A DNA stretch of 64,000 bases, from the NCBI GenBank assembly GCA_938023705.1, contig CALJDJ010000081.1, positions 1 to 64,000 of the forward strand, given 5' to 3'. Shown in pieces: positions 49,329 through 57,933 of this stretch (its first letter is position 1; each line of letters starts with the position of its first letter). Origin of the DNA: an uncultured Collinsella sp. Lineage in GTDB: Bacteria; Actinomycetota; Coriobacteriia; Coriobacteriales; Coriobacteriaceae. Under the pieces are notes generated by a model, which was not told the DNA's origin, did not search any database, and saw only the letters and a list, made by a program, of their open reading frames with translations. A program made the translations under genes and the position numbers.

Positions 49329-49370
49329 AAGCGCCCCGCATCCGAGGCTTTCCTCAAATGCGGGGCGCTT
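49329..49370 (-). terminator. Terminator after polyphosphate kinase
   Basis: A perfect 13-bp stem (49329-49341 with 49358-49370) encloses a GAGG/CCTC inner helix. On the minus strand TTTTCC follows, 23 nt after the ppk stop. Confidence 0.85.
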
Positions 49371-49393
49371 CTACAAACTGCTTCTACAAACGA

Positions 49394-51796
49394 CTATTTC
49401 GTCTTGCCGGTAATGAGCGTCTTAAGACCCAGGCCGATCAGGCCCAGGCCCATGCGCACACGACCGGGGCGATGGCGCTCGATGGCCTTGGTCTTGCCGG
49501 CGGGCTTATCGCGACGGGCGCTCGTCTCGGGTGCGGGCTTAGCTGCCTGCGGCTCGGGCTGAGGTGCAGGTGCGGGCTCGGGCTCAATGACGGTCGCCTG
49601 GACCTTCTGAACCTCGGGTGTGGCCGGCTGCGGCTTAGGAGCAGGGGCGGGCTTTGCCTCAATGACGGGCTCGGGCGCGGCCTCGGCGTTGCGGTAGGCA
49701 CGCTCCAGCAGGGCTTCCTGCGAGTTGAAGGGTTTCTCACCCTCTGCGCGCTCCACGGGGACCCAGGTGCCGTCGCTCGTGAGGCTGCGGGCCTTCACGT
49801 TGTCGCGCAGCTGCATGCTCATGTACTCGTGCACCAGGGCGCGGCAGGTGGGGTCGAGCACGGGGAAGGCGATCTCCACGCGGTGCTCGGTGTTGCGTGT
49901 CATCATGTCGGCCGAGCTCAGGTAGATCATGTCCGAGTCCACGCCAAAGGCGTAAACGCGCGCATGCTCCAAAAAGCGTCCGACGATAGAACGGACATGC
50001 ACGTTCTCGGTCTTGCCAGGAACGCCCGGCTTGAGGCACGAGATGCCGCGGATGATCATGTCCACGCGGACTCCTGCGCACGATGCCTCGGCGATCTTGT
50101 CGATGACCTCGCGGTCGGTGAGCGAGTTGAGTTTAAAGAACACGCGGGCGGGCTCGCCGGCGAGGGCGCGCTGGATCTCGCGGTCAAGCCCGCGCATGAT
50201 GAGCGGTTTCAGTCCGACGGGCGCCACACCCAGGAAGCGGTAATCGCCGCGCAGGTTGCCCAGCGACAGGTTGCGGAAGAACAGGTTGGCGTCCTCGCCG
50301 ATGCCGGGGTGAGCGGTCATGAGCATAAAGTCGCTGTAGAGTTTGGCCGTCTTCTCGTTAAAGTTGCCGGTGCCCAGCAGCGTCAGGCGCGTTAGCGCCA
50401 TGCCCTCGCGATAGGTGAGCTGGCAGATCTTGGAGTGGCACTTAAAGCCCTCGGAGCCGTAGATGACGGTGCAGCCGGCCTCTTCCAGGCGCTCGGCCCA
50501 CTCGATGTTGTTCTGCTCGTCAAAGCGCGCGCGGAGCTCCATGAGCACCGTGACCTCTTTGCCGTTCTCGGCGGCATCGATCAGTGACTCGCACAGGCGG
50601 CTCTGCTTGGCCACGCGGTAGAGCGTGATGCGCAGTGAGATGCACTCGGGGTCGTAGGCGGCCTCGTGCACCAGATCCAGGAAGGGGTTCATGGCCTCAT
50701 AGGGATAAAAGAGCAGCTTGTCGTGCTGAAGTACCTGCTCGCGGATGGAGCGGGTCATATCGATGGTGGGGTTGGGCTGCGGCTTAAACGGTGTAAAGAG
50801 CAACTCGTTGCGCAGGTGCTCGGGAATCTTGCCCTCAATGCCAAAGACGTAGCCTAGGTCGAGCGGGATATCGCAGGTAAAGACAGAGCGGCGCGAAAGC
50901 TCGAGCGCCTTGCGGATGGTCTTGAGCGTCGCCTTCTCGAGCGACCCCGAGACCGCGAGCACCACCGGCTGCAGGCGCAAGCGTTTCTTGAGGATGCGCT
51001 TCATGTGCTGACGGTAATCCTCTTCCTCCTCGACGCCCTCGCCGTCCGGGTCGATGTCGGCGTTGCGGGTGACGCGGATGAGCGCGCGGTCGAGCGGCTT
51101 ATAGGAGCCAAAGCAGCTGTCCAGGCAGGCGAGGATGACGTCCTCGAGCAAGATGTAGGAGTAGGTGCCGGTGGGCGAGGGGATCTCGACCACGCGGTTC
51201 ATCGAGGTGGGAATCTCGATAAGGCCCAGCAGACTCTCCTCGTCGGTGACGCCGTCCAGGCCGCAGGCCAGGTAGAGTGCGCCGTTGCGCAGGTTGGGGA
51301 AGGGGTGGCGCGGGTCAATCACCAGCGGTGAGATGACCGGCGACACGTAGGCCTGGAAGTAACGGGTTACAAAGGTGCGCTCCTCGGGCGTAAGCGAATC
51401 GATGCGGGCGCGGTGAACGCCCAGGGTGTCGAGCTTGCCCTCGATGCTCTTAAAGATGGACTCCCATCGGGTAAGGAGCCCGGGCATTTCGGCCATGACA
51501 GCATCGACTTGTTCGGAGGCGGTCATATTGCTCTTGTTGTCGACAGGCTGTTTTTTGAGCTCTGCCAGATCGGACAGGCCGCCCACGCGCACCATGAGAA
51601 ACTCATCGAGGTTAGACTCGAAAATCGACACGAACTTTAGCCGCTCGAACAGCGGAACGGTCTCGTCGAAGGCTTCGTCAAGCACACGGTTATCAAAGCG
51701 CAGCCAGCTGAGCTCTCGGTTCTGCGTGTACGAGAAGTCGCGCGGCGGTTTGCGCAGCTTTGCGGCGGCTTGCTTTTTTTCGATTTTGCTCGGCAT
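49394..51796 (-). CDS. ppk1: Polyphosphate kinase with a Pro/Ala-rich C-terminal extension
   Basis: The 800-aa protein covers all PPK1 domains: N-domain (YTQNRELSWLRFDNRVLDEA), the head domain, and two PLD-like C domains with the phosphohistidine loop FKCHSKICQL (His about 455) and MTRNTEHRVEIAFPV. PPK1 makes polyphosphate from ATP at the membrane. After the catalytic core, about residues 690-775 are rich in Pro, Ala, Glu and Gln (EPAPAPQPEPQ), and the end is basic (HRPGRVRMGLGLIG), features not usual for PPK1. The start at 51796 is uncertain; 51802 is an alternative. Confidence 0.9.
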   Translation of the reverse strand: MPSKIEKKQAAAKLRKPPRDFSYTQNRELSWLRFDNRVLDEAFDETVPLFERLKFVSIFESNLDEFLMVRVGGLSDLAELKKQPVDNKSNMTASEQVDAVMAEMPGLLTRWESIFKSIEGKLDTLGVHRARIDSLTPEERTFVTRYFQAYVSPVISPLVIDPRHPFPNLRNGALYLACGLDGVTDEESLLGLIEIPTSMNRVVEIPSPTGTYSYILLEDVILACLDSCFGSYKPLDRALIRVTRNADIDPDGEGVEEEEDYRQHMKRILKKRLRLQPVVLAVSGSLEKATLKTIRKALELSRRSVFTCDIPLDLGYVFGIEGKIPEHLRNELLFTPFKPQPNPTIDMTRSIREQVLQHDKLLFYPYEAMNPFLDLVHEAAYDPECISLRITLYRVAKQSRLCESLIDAAENGKEVTVLMELRARFDEQNNIEWAERLEEAGCTVIYGSEGFKCHSKICQLTYREGMALTRLTLLGTGNFNEKTAKLYSDFMLMTAHPGIGEDANLFFRNLSLGNLRGDYRFLGVAPVGLKPLIMRGLDREIQRALAGEPARVFFKLNSLTDREVIDKIAEASCAGVRVDMIIRGISCLKPGVPGKTENVHVRSIVGRFLEHARVYAFGVDSDMIYLSSADMMTRNTEHRVEIAFPVLDPTCRALVHEYMSMQLRDNVKARSLTSDGTWVPVERAEGEKPFNSQEALLERAYRNAEAAPEPVIEAKPAPAPKPQPATPEVQKVQATVIEPEPAPAPQPEPQAAKPAPETSARRDKPAGKTKAIERHRPGRVRMGLGLIGLGLKTLITGKTK

Positions 51797-52205
51797 ATGC
51801 ATCTGTCCGTTCAGTCCCCGTGGGGGACGGTTGCCTAACACTATTCACTATTGTCTCAATTTAGTCGGCCTATGGCACGGACGTATCGCGTGAACGGTAT
51901 CTTTACCTACTTCTTACGCTGACAAGCCATAGAGCTGACGCCCTTCGCGTTGTGAAAAACGGTCTATATCCTCACTCAACTGGTGAGTATGTGTGAATAA
52001 GAATGATAGGTAGCTGAATATCATCGAATACAGACAGAAACACGAACAAGCGTCATTTATATACATAAAACCGTTGTAGATATGCAATTCTTAATCGAAA
52101 GATTGGAGTTGTAATTGCGAATGATTTTTGAGAAAAAAGAGCGTTTACCTTAGAAAAGCTACTTTAGAACGCCGAAGTGCATTATGGGGGAATCATATTC
52201 GATAT

Positions 52206-52233
52206 ACCGTTCATCGAACTTTGTTGACCGTTC
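52206..52233 (+). promoter_or_regulatory. Activator-like site before arcA copy 1
   Basis: ACCGTTC occurs at 52206-52212 and 52227-52233, exactly 21 bp apart. The second copy starts 40 bp before the -10 box TATAAC (52267-52272). The following GGGGGCGAGGTGGAA is also shared with copy 2 of arcA. No -35 consensus is present, as expected for an activated promoter. The rest of the 557-nt gap from 51797 is AT-rich; a GAACGGT lies at 51892-51898 and an AAACGGT at 51957-51963. Confidence 0.7.
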
Positions 52234-52288
52234 GGGGGCGAGGTGGAATTGCGGTTGGAATTTGGATATAACTAGAGCTGTCAGTAAG

Positions 52289-52337
52289 CAGCACCCGTTA
52301 CGGAAGGGTGCTGAGAGATTCGGCCGAAAGGCCCGAA
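52289..52337 (+). promoter_or_regulatory. Two-hairpin leader of arcA copy 1
   Basis: CAGCACCC pairs with GGGTGCTG (52289-52296 with 52306-52313). A second hairpin, TTCGGCC-GAAA-GGC-C-CGAA (52319-52337), has a bulged C. The ribosome binding site GTAGGAGG follows. The same two hairpins, with different but complementary bases, precede arcA copy 2. Confidence 0.7.
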
Positions 52338-52353
52338 AGAAAGGTAGGAGGCC

Positions 52354-53595
52354 ATGACGAAAGGTCTGCACGTGCCTTCCGAGATCGGCAAGCTCAGGAA
52401 GGTCTGCCTGCACCGTCCCGGCGACGAGCTCCTCAACCTGCCGCCCGACGAGCTCGAGCGACTCCTGTTCGACGACGTCCCGTTCCTGGAGGTCGCACAG
52501 CAGGAGCACGACACCTTCGCCCAGATCCTGAGGGACCAGGGCGTGGAGGTCCTCTACCTCGAGAACCTCGTCGCAGAGGTGTTCGACCAGGTCCCCGGCG
52601 CCCGCGCCGAGTTCACCGACCAGTACATCGCCGAGGCAGGCATCCGCGGCCAGCAGATGCCGCAGATCGTCCGCGAGAAGCTGGACTCCATCGAGGACAA
52701 CCTCGAGTTCGTCAAGAAGACCATGGCCGGCATGACCAAGGCCGAGATCGACATGCCCCTCACGGCGTCCACGACCCTCGACTCCCTGGTCAACTCCGAG
52801 TCCGAGTCCGACCTGATCATCGACCCGATGCCCAACCTCTACTTCACCCGCGACCCGTTCGCGGTCGTCGGCGAGGGCGTCAACCTCAACCGCATGTACT
52901 CGGTCACCCGCAACCGCGAGACCCTGTACGGCAAGTACGTCTTCAAGTACCACCCCGACTACAAGGACGTCTCCCTGTATTTCCGCCGCGACTGCCAGTT
53001 CCACACCGAGGGCGGCGACGTGCTGAACATCAACGAGAAGACCCTCGCCGTCGGCATCTCCCAGCGCACCCAGGCCGCCGCGATCGACGTCATGGCCCAG
53101 AACATCTTCTGGAACTCCGACTCCAAGGTCGAGCGCATCCTGGCCTTCGACATCCCGGTCTCCCGCGCCTTCATGCACCTCGACACGGTCTTCACCCAGA
53201 TCGACGTCGATAAGTTCACGATCCACCCCGCCATCATGGGCACCCTGCGCGTCTACGAGCTTACCGCCGGCAAGAACCCGGGCGACGTGAACATCCGCCT
53301 GATCGAGGACACCCTCGAGCACGTCCTGGAGGACGCCACCGGCGTCGACCAGGTCAAGCTGATCCCCTGCGGCGGCGGCGACCCGATCGCGGCCTCCCGC
53401 GAGCAGTGGAACGACGGCTCCAACACCCTGTGCGTCGAGCCCGGCAAGATCTGCGTCTACGCCCGCAACACCGTCACCAACGACGTGCTGTACAAGGAGG
53501 GCCTGGACCTTCTCGTCGTGCCCTCCGCCGAGCTCTCCCGCGGCCGCGGCGGCCCGCGCTGCATGAGCATGCCCTTCTGGCGCGAGGACCTCTAA
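52354..53595 (+). CDS. arcA: Arginine deiminase, copy 1
   Basis: This 413-aa enzyme hydrolyses L-arginine to citrulline and ammonia, the first step of the ATP-yielding deiminase pathway. Active-site motifs are complete: NLYFTRDPF, FHTEGGDVL, FMHLDTVFT, CGGGDP and the nucleophile cysteine (about 403) in GGPRCMSMPFWREDL. Codon usage is extreme, with C at nearly all third positions, suggesting very high expression. The start follows GTAGGAGG. The gene is the same as copy 2 apart from one synonymous base that I could find, although the flanks differ. A terminator ends it before the aminotransferase gene. Confidence 0.95.
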   Translation: MTKGLHVPSEIGKLRKVCLHRPGDELLNLPPDELERLLFDDVPFLEVAQQEHDTFAQILRDQGVEVLYLENLVAEVFDQVPGARAEFTDQYIAEAGIRGQQMPQIVREKLDSIEDNLEFVKKTMAGMTKAEIDMPLTASTTLDSLVNSESESDLIIDPMPNLYFTRDPFAVVGEGVNLNRMYSVTRNRETLYGKYVFKYHPDYKDVSLYFRRDCQFHTEGGDVLNINEKTLAVGISQRTQAAAIDVMAQNIFWNSDSKVERILAFDIPVSRAFMHLDTVFTQIDVDKFTIHPAIMGTLRVYELTAGKNPGDVNIRLIEDTLEHVLEDATGVDQVKLIPCGGGDPIAASREQWNDGSNTLCVEPGKICVYARNTVTNDVLYKEGLDLLVVPSAELSRGRGGPRCMSMPFWREDL

Positions 53596-53655
53596 GGTCT
53601 TCTAGGACCCGTATAGGTCTTAATACATACATCTAGCTGACGTTAGATGTCTCCC

Positions 53656-53694
53656 ATTGGGGCGGTGCGGGTTTTCGCGCCGCCCCAATCTTGT
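53656..53694 (+). terminator. Terminator after arcA copy 1
   Basis: ATTGGGGCGG (53656-53665) pairs with CCGCCCCAAT (53680-53689), then CTTGT. The U-tract is short. Confidence 0.7.
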
Positions 53695-53744
53695 ATGAGG
53701 AACGTCAACACGGTTGGATGACTGCTTTTGTAAGGAGCTTGGCC

Positions 53745-54869
53745 ATGGACATTAAGACGATTGGCGTTGAGGAATGGCTCAACGTTTGGGAGAAGAGCGC
53801 CACGTGGGACATCGCCCAGTCGACGATCTCGTCGCTCACCATGGGCGAGCTGCGCGCGCTCGATGAGCAGGACGGCGCCACGTTCTACGAGCGCCTGGAC
53901 CGCGAGAAGATGAACTACGGCTGGATCGAGGGCTCTCCGGAGTTTAAGGCCGAGGTTGCCAAGCTGTATCGTCGCGAGGTCAATCCCGATCACATTCTGC
54001 AGACCAATGGCTGCACGGGCGCTAACCTCAACGCCATCATGGCCGTGGTCGAGCCCGGCGACCATGTCATCGCCGAGTGGCCCACCTACGCGCCGCTCTA
54101 CGAGATTCCGCGTACGCTCGGTGCCGAGGTCGAGTATTGGGAGCTTCGCGAGGAGCTTGGCTGGAAGCCCGATATCGAGGAGCTTAAGCGCTTGGTGCGT
54201 CCCAATACCAAGCTCATCTGCATCAACAACGCATCGAACCCCATCGGTACGGTGCTCGATGCCGATATGCTCGGCCAGATTGCCGAGATCGCCCGTTCGG
54301 CTGGCGCCTATGTGCTGTGCGACGAGGTGTACCTGCCGCTTGAGAACACCAAGGCCTTTATGTCGATGGCCGACATGTACGAGAAGGCCATTGTCACCAA
54401 CTCGGTGTCCAAGACCTATTCGACGCCTGCGGCCCGCGTGGGCTGGGTCGTGGCCGACGAAGAGGTGTCCAACCGCATCCGCACCTACCGCGACTACACC
54501 ATGATCTGCGGCGGCGTGTTCAACGATGCCATGGCGACCTACGTGCTCGAGCACAAGGACAAGATTCTCGAGCGCAATCGCAAGATCGTGTTTGGCAACC
54601 GCGATATCGCGCAGGCTTGGATCGATACGCAGCATCGCGTTTCCTGGACGGCCCCGCAGGGAATATCCACCTCGTTTATCCAGCTGGATATTCCCGAGGA
54701 TGACGAGGAATTCTGTAAGCGCCTGTTGGCCGAGAGGGGAGTGCTGCTGGTCCCCGGTAGCCGCTTTGAGCTTCCCTGCGGCGCACGCCTGGGCTACTGC
54801 GCGAGCGAAGACGTTCTTCGCGAGGGCCTGAGGCTTTTGGGCGAGGCACTGGCGGAGTTCGATCGCTAG
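53745..54869 (+). CDS. PLP-dependent aminotransferase between the arcA copies
   Basis: The 374-aa fold-type I enzyme has LQTNGCTGANLNAIMAVVEPG, the AEWPTYAPLYEIPRTLGAE block, NNASNPIGTV, and the PLP lysine in NSVSKTYSTPAARVGW. Sequence style recalls aminotransferases in the capreomycidine-synthase-like branch, which act on arginine-derived substrates, but I cannot assign a substrate. Its place between two arginine deiminase genes suggests arginine, citrulline or ornithine metabolism. Start 53745 follows TAAGGAG. It has its own terminator, and the duplicated arcA copies flank it as 1.2-kb direct repeats. Confidence 0.85.
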   Translation: MDIKTIGVEEWLNVWEKSATWDIAQSTISSLTMGELRALDEQDGATFYERLDREKMNYGWIEGSPEFKAEVAKLYRREVNPDHILQTNGCTGANLNAIMAVVEPGDHVIAEWPTYAPLYEIPRTLGAEVEYWELREELGWKPDIEELKRLVRPNTKLICINNASNPIGTVLDADMLGQIAEIARSAGAYVLCDEVYLPLENTKAFMSMADMYEKAIVTNSVSKTYSTPAARVGWVVADEEVSNRIRTYRDYTMICGGVFNDAMATYVLEHKDKILERNRKIVFGNRDIAQAWIDTQHRVSWTAPQGISTSFIQLDIPEDDEEFCKRLLAERGVLLVPGSRFELPCGARLGYCASEDVLREGLRLLGEALAEFDR

Positions 54870-54920
54870 GATTCCGACGATCTTCGAGGGCCTTATCCAA
54901 ATTGGCCGAAGATAATCGAA

Positions 54921-54958
54921 AACGGACCCGTTTCCCAAGGGGAAGCGGGTTCGTTTTT
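54921..54958 (+). terminator. Terminator after the aminotransferase gene
   Basis: A stem of about 15 bp with two wobble pairs (54922-54936 with 54940-54954) runs into TTTTT. Confidence 0.75.
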
Positions 54959-55038
54959 CTATACCGAGAAGTCAAGTTGTTACAAATGGGGCCGTAAAGC
55001 GAGCCGGTATCCGCTGGGCCTTATACTGAGCTTCCGGT

Positions 55039-55066
55039 GAACGGTATCAAGCGTCTGGTAAACGGT
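55039..55066. promoter_or_regulatory. Distal inverted pair of the arc motif
   Basis: GAACGGT (55039-55045) and AAACGGT (55060-55066) are again 21 bp apart, in the opposite orientation to the ACCGTTC pair near the promoter, about 230 bp upstream of it. The stretch between is AT-rich and may loop or bend. Confidence 0.6.
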
Positions 55067-55294
55067 AATTTGTTTACCAGAAATGAATAGGACAAACTTT
55101 TTTCTGAATAAAAATGAAAATGGTTGAGACGCGGCATGAATCGCTAATTCTATTCATAGCTTTATTAGAAATATGCAATTTGAGGGTGGTTTAATAAAGT
55201 TAAGTTCCATTTGCTATTTGGATTGAAAACGCGTTTTAGCACGTAAATAAACTTTATTAAATCAAAGTGTGCCATGCGTGAAGTATATGTGTAT

Positions 55295-55322
55295 GCCGTT
55301 CACCCCTCATATAAAACCGTTC
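55295..55322 (+). promoter_or_regulatory. Activator-like site before arcA copy 2
   Basis: GCCGTTC (55295-55301) and ACCGTTC (55316-55322) are 21 bp apart, followed by the shared GGGGGCGAGGTGGAA. The second repeat starts 40 bp before TATAAA (55356-55361), the same geometry as at copy 1. Confidence 0.7.
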
Positions 55323-55378
55323 GGGGGCGAGGTGGAAGTATGGACTGATTTTGGATATAAATATGTCGTCAGCAATAA

Positions 55379-55426
55379 CGCCTCACACGGAGGGGCGCTA
55401 ACGAATCGGCCCTGACAGGGGCCCGA
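55379..55426 (+). promoter_or_regulatory. Two-hairpin leader of arcA copy 2
   Basis: CGCCTC pairs with GGGGCG (55379-55384 with 55392-55397). TCGGCCC-TGACAG-GGGC-C-CGA (55406-55426) forms the second hairpin with the same bulged C as at copy 1. The stems differ in sequence between the two leaders but keep pairing. Confidence 0.65.
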
Positions 55427-55443
55427 AAGAAAGGTAGGAGGCC

Positions 55444-56685
55444 ATGACGAAAGGTCTGCACGTGCCTTCCGAGATCGGCAAGCTCAGGAAGGTCTGCCTG
55501 CACCGTCCCGGCGACGAGCTCCTCAACCTGCCGCCCGACGAGCTCGAGCGACTCCTGTTCGACGACGTCCCGTTCCTGGAGGTCGCACAGCAGGAGCACG
55601 ACACCTTCGCCCAGATCCTGAGGGACCAGGGCGTGGAGGTCCTCTACCTCGAGAACCTCGTCGCAGAGGTGTTCGACCAGGTCCCCGGCGCCCGCGCCGA
55701 GTTCACCGACCAGTACATCGCCGAGGCAGGCATCCGCGGCCAGCAGATGCCGCAGATCGTCCGCGAGAAGCTGGACTCCATCGAGGACAACCTCGAGTTC
55801 GTCAAGAAGACCATGGCCGGCATGACCAAGGCCGAGATCGACATGCCCCTCACGGCGTCCACGACCCTCGACTCCCTGGTCAACTCCGAGTCCGAGTCCG
55901 ACCTGATCATCGACCCGATGCCCAACCTCTACTTCACCCGCGACCCGTTCGCGGTCGTCGGCGAGGGCGTCAACCTCAACCGCATGTACTCGGTCACCCG
56001 CAACCGCGAGACCCTGTACGGCAAGTACGTCTTCAAGTACCACCCCGACTACAAGGACGTCTCCCTGTATTTCCGCCGCGACTGCCAGTTCCACACCGAG
56101 GGCGGCGACGTGCTGAACATCAACGAGAAGACCCTCGCCGTCGGCATCTCCCAGCGCACCCAGGCCGCCGCGATCGACGTCATGGCCCAGAACATCTTCT
56201 GGAACTCCGACTCCAAGGTCGAGCGCATCCTGGCCTTCGACATCCCGGTCTCCCGCGCCTTCATGCACCTCGACACGGTCTTCACCCAGATCGACGTCGA
56301 TAAGTTCACGATCCACCCCGCCATCATGGGCACCCTGCGCGTCTACGAGCTTACCGCCGGCAAGAACCCGGGCGACGTGAACATCCGCCTGATCGAGGAC
56401 ACCCTCGAGCACGTCCTGGAGGACGCCACCGGCGTCGACCAGGTCAAGCTGATCCCCTGCGGCGGCGGCGACCCGATCGCGGCCTCCCGCGAGCAGTGGA
56501 ACGACGGCTCCAACACCCTGTGCGTCGAGCCCGGCAAGATCTGCGTCTACGCCCGCAACACCGTCACCAACGACGTGCTGTACAAGGAGGGCCTGGACCT
56601 TCTCGTCGTGCCCTCCGCCGAGCTCTCCCGCGGCCGTGGCGGCCCGCGCTGCATGAGCATGCCCTTCTGGCGCGAGGACCTCTAA
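55444..56685 (+). CDS. arcA: Arginine deiminase, copy 2
   Basis: This 413-aa protein is the same in sequence as copy 1, with all catalytic motifs. In my reading the two genes differ only by one synonymous CGC/CGT in the Arg codon of the GRGGPR segment. Identity begins in the shared leader end (GCCCGAAAGAAAGGTAGGAG) and stops within a few bases after the stop codon. Its downstream neighbour is the ornithine carbamoyltransferase gene, so this copy heads the arcA-arcB-carrier series. Both copies look functional. Confidence 0.95.
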   Translation: MTKGLHVPSEIGKLRKVCLHRPGDELLNLPPDELERLLFDDVPFLEVAQQEHDTFAQILRDQGVEVLYLENLVAEVFDQVPGARAEFTDQYIAEAGIRGQQMPQIVREKLDSIEDNLEFVKKTMAGMTKAEIDMPLTASTTLDSLVNSESESDLIIDPMPNLYFTRDPFAVVGEGVNLNRMYSVTRNRETLYGKYVFKYHPDYKDVSLYFRRDCQFHTEGGDVLNINEKTLAVGISQRTQAAAIDVMAQNIFWNSDSKVERILAFDIPVSRAFMHLDTVFTQIDVDKFTIHPAIMGTLRVYELTAGKNPGDVNIRLIEDTLEHVLEDATGVDQVKLIPCGGGDPIAASREQWNDGSNTLCVEPGKICVYARNTVTNDVLYKEGLDLLVVPSAELSRGRGGPRCMSMPFWREDL

Positions 56686-56697
56686 GGTTTTCCGTTT

Positions 56698-56744
56698 CCG
56701 GTGCGGTCCCCCTACAACCGCACCGGTTTCGCCCGTCAAACGGG
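56698..56744 (+). terminator. Two hairpins between arcA copy 2 and arcB
   Basis: CCGGTGCGGT pairs with ACCGCACCGG (56698-56707 with 56717-56726), then TTTC. A second hairpin, GCCCGT-CAA-ACGGGC, is at 56730-56744. They may reduce read-through from arcA into arcB and so set a ratio. Confidence 0.6.
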
Positions 56745-56790
56745 CAACACTAATACTTACGTAATTCATTTCTTCGAAAGGAAACGAACC

Positions 56791-57786
56791 ATGGGTGTTA
56801 ACCTCTCCGGCCGTAGCTTCCTCAAGCTCCTCGACCTCACCACCGAGGAGATCGAGTACCTGCTCAAGCTCTCCAAGAACTTCAAGGACATGAAGCGCGC
56901 TGGCGTTCCGCACCGTTATCTCGAGGGCAAGAACATCGTTCTGCTCTTCCAGAAGACCTCCACTCGTACCCGCTGCGCCTTCGAGGTTGGCGGCATGGAT
57001 CTGGGCATGGGCGTCACCTACCTCGATCCGGGTTCGTCGCAGATGGGCAAGAAGGAGTCCATCGAGGACACCGCCCGCGTTCTCGGCCGCATGTATGACG
57101 GCATTGAGTTCCGTGGCTTTGCCCAGGACGACGTCGAGGAGCTTGCCGCTAAGTCCGGCGTGCCCGTGTGGAACGGTCTGACCACCGAGTGGCACCCCAC
57201 CCAGATGCTCGCCGACATCCTGACCGTCCAGGAGAACTTCAACTACGACATCAAGGGCAAGACCCTCGTCTTCATGGGCGACTGCAAGAACAACGTCGCT
57301 CGCTCCCTCATGGTCGTCTGCTCCAAGCTCGGCATGAACTTTGTGGCCTGCGGCCCCGAGGAGTGCATGCCCGCTGACGACGTCATCGAGGCCTGCAAGC
57401 CCATCGCCGAGGCCAACGGCTGCACCATCAAGCTGACCACCGACGTCAAGGACGGCGTCACCGGTGCCGACGTTCTCTACACCGACGTGTGGGTCTCCAT
57501 GGGCGAGCCCGACGAGGTCTGGGCCGAGCGCATCGCTCAGCTCACCCCGTATCGCGTTACCTCCGAGGTCATGGCTATGGCCAACCCGGGTGCCATCTTC
57601 CTGCACTGCCTGCCCAGCTTCCACGACACCAACACCACGATTGGCGCCGAGAAGTGCGAGCAGTTCGGCATCACCGAGCAGGAGGTCACCGACGAGGTCT
57701 TCGAGAGCCCCGCTTCCAAGGTCTTCGACGAGGCCGAGAACCGCATGCACACCATCAAGGCTGTCATGTACGCCACGCTCAAGTAA
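56791..57786 (+). CDS. arcB: Ornithine carbamoyltransferase (catabolic)
   Basis: The 331-aa enzyme splits citrulline with phosphate into ornithine and carbamoyl phosphate in the deiminase pathway. It has the carbamoyl-phosphate motif KTSTRTRCAFEV, LTTEWHPTQMLAD, and the ornithine motif FLHCLPSFHD. Codon usage is strongly biased. Start 56791 follows GAAAGGAAACGAACC. The catabolic direction is inferred from its place after arcA; no carbamate kinase gene is in the window. Confidence 0.92.
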   Translation: MGVNLSGRSFLKLLDLTTEEIEYLLKLSKNFKDMKRAGVPHRYLEGKNIVLLFQKTSTRTRCAFEVGGMDLGMGVTYLDPGSSQMGKKESIEDTARVLGRMYDGIEFRGFAQDDVEELAAKSGVPVWNGLTTEWHPTQMLADILTVQENFNYDIKGKTLVFMGDCKNNVARSLMVVCSKLGMNFVACGPEECMPADDVIEACKPIAEANGCTIKLTTDVKDGVTGADVLYTDVWVSMGEPDEVWAERIAQLTPYRVTSEVMAMANPGAIFLHCLPSFHDTNTTIGAEKCEQFGITEQEVTDEVFESPASKVFDEAENRMHTIKAVMYATLK

Positions 57787-57802
57787 GAGCATCTAGCATC
57801 TC

Positions 57803-57838
57803 GCTCGGGGTGCATTGCTGCGCACCCCGAGCGCTTTT
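57803..57838 (+). terminator. Terminator after arcB
   Basis: A perfect 11-bp stem (57803-57813 with 57822-57832) is followed by CGCTTTTG. Confidence 0.85.
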
Positions 57839-57933
57839 GTCTGGTAAAAATCTCGCACCGAGCGACATGCACGGCACGGAAGAGCCGCTTCGGGCGAGAT
57901 CAGTAAATGATTTATGAAGGGGGGATGAGAACT

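Noticed and set aside
52354..56685. The arcA pair as a composite transposon
   Set aside because: No transposase, no terminal inverted repeats and no target-site duplication are seen; the repeats are normal enzyme genes.
55369..57792. An 807-codon open frame antisense to arcA copy 2 and arcB
   Set aside because: It runs across two certain enzymes, is composed of Asp/Val/Leu/Gly-rich shadow sequence and reappears in part behind arcA copy 1 only because the coding strands are the same.
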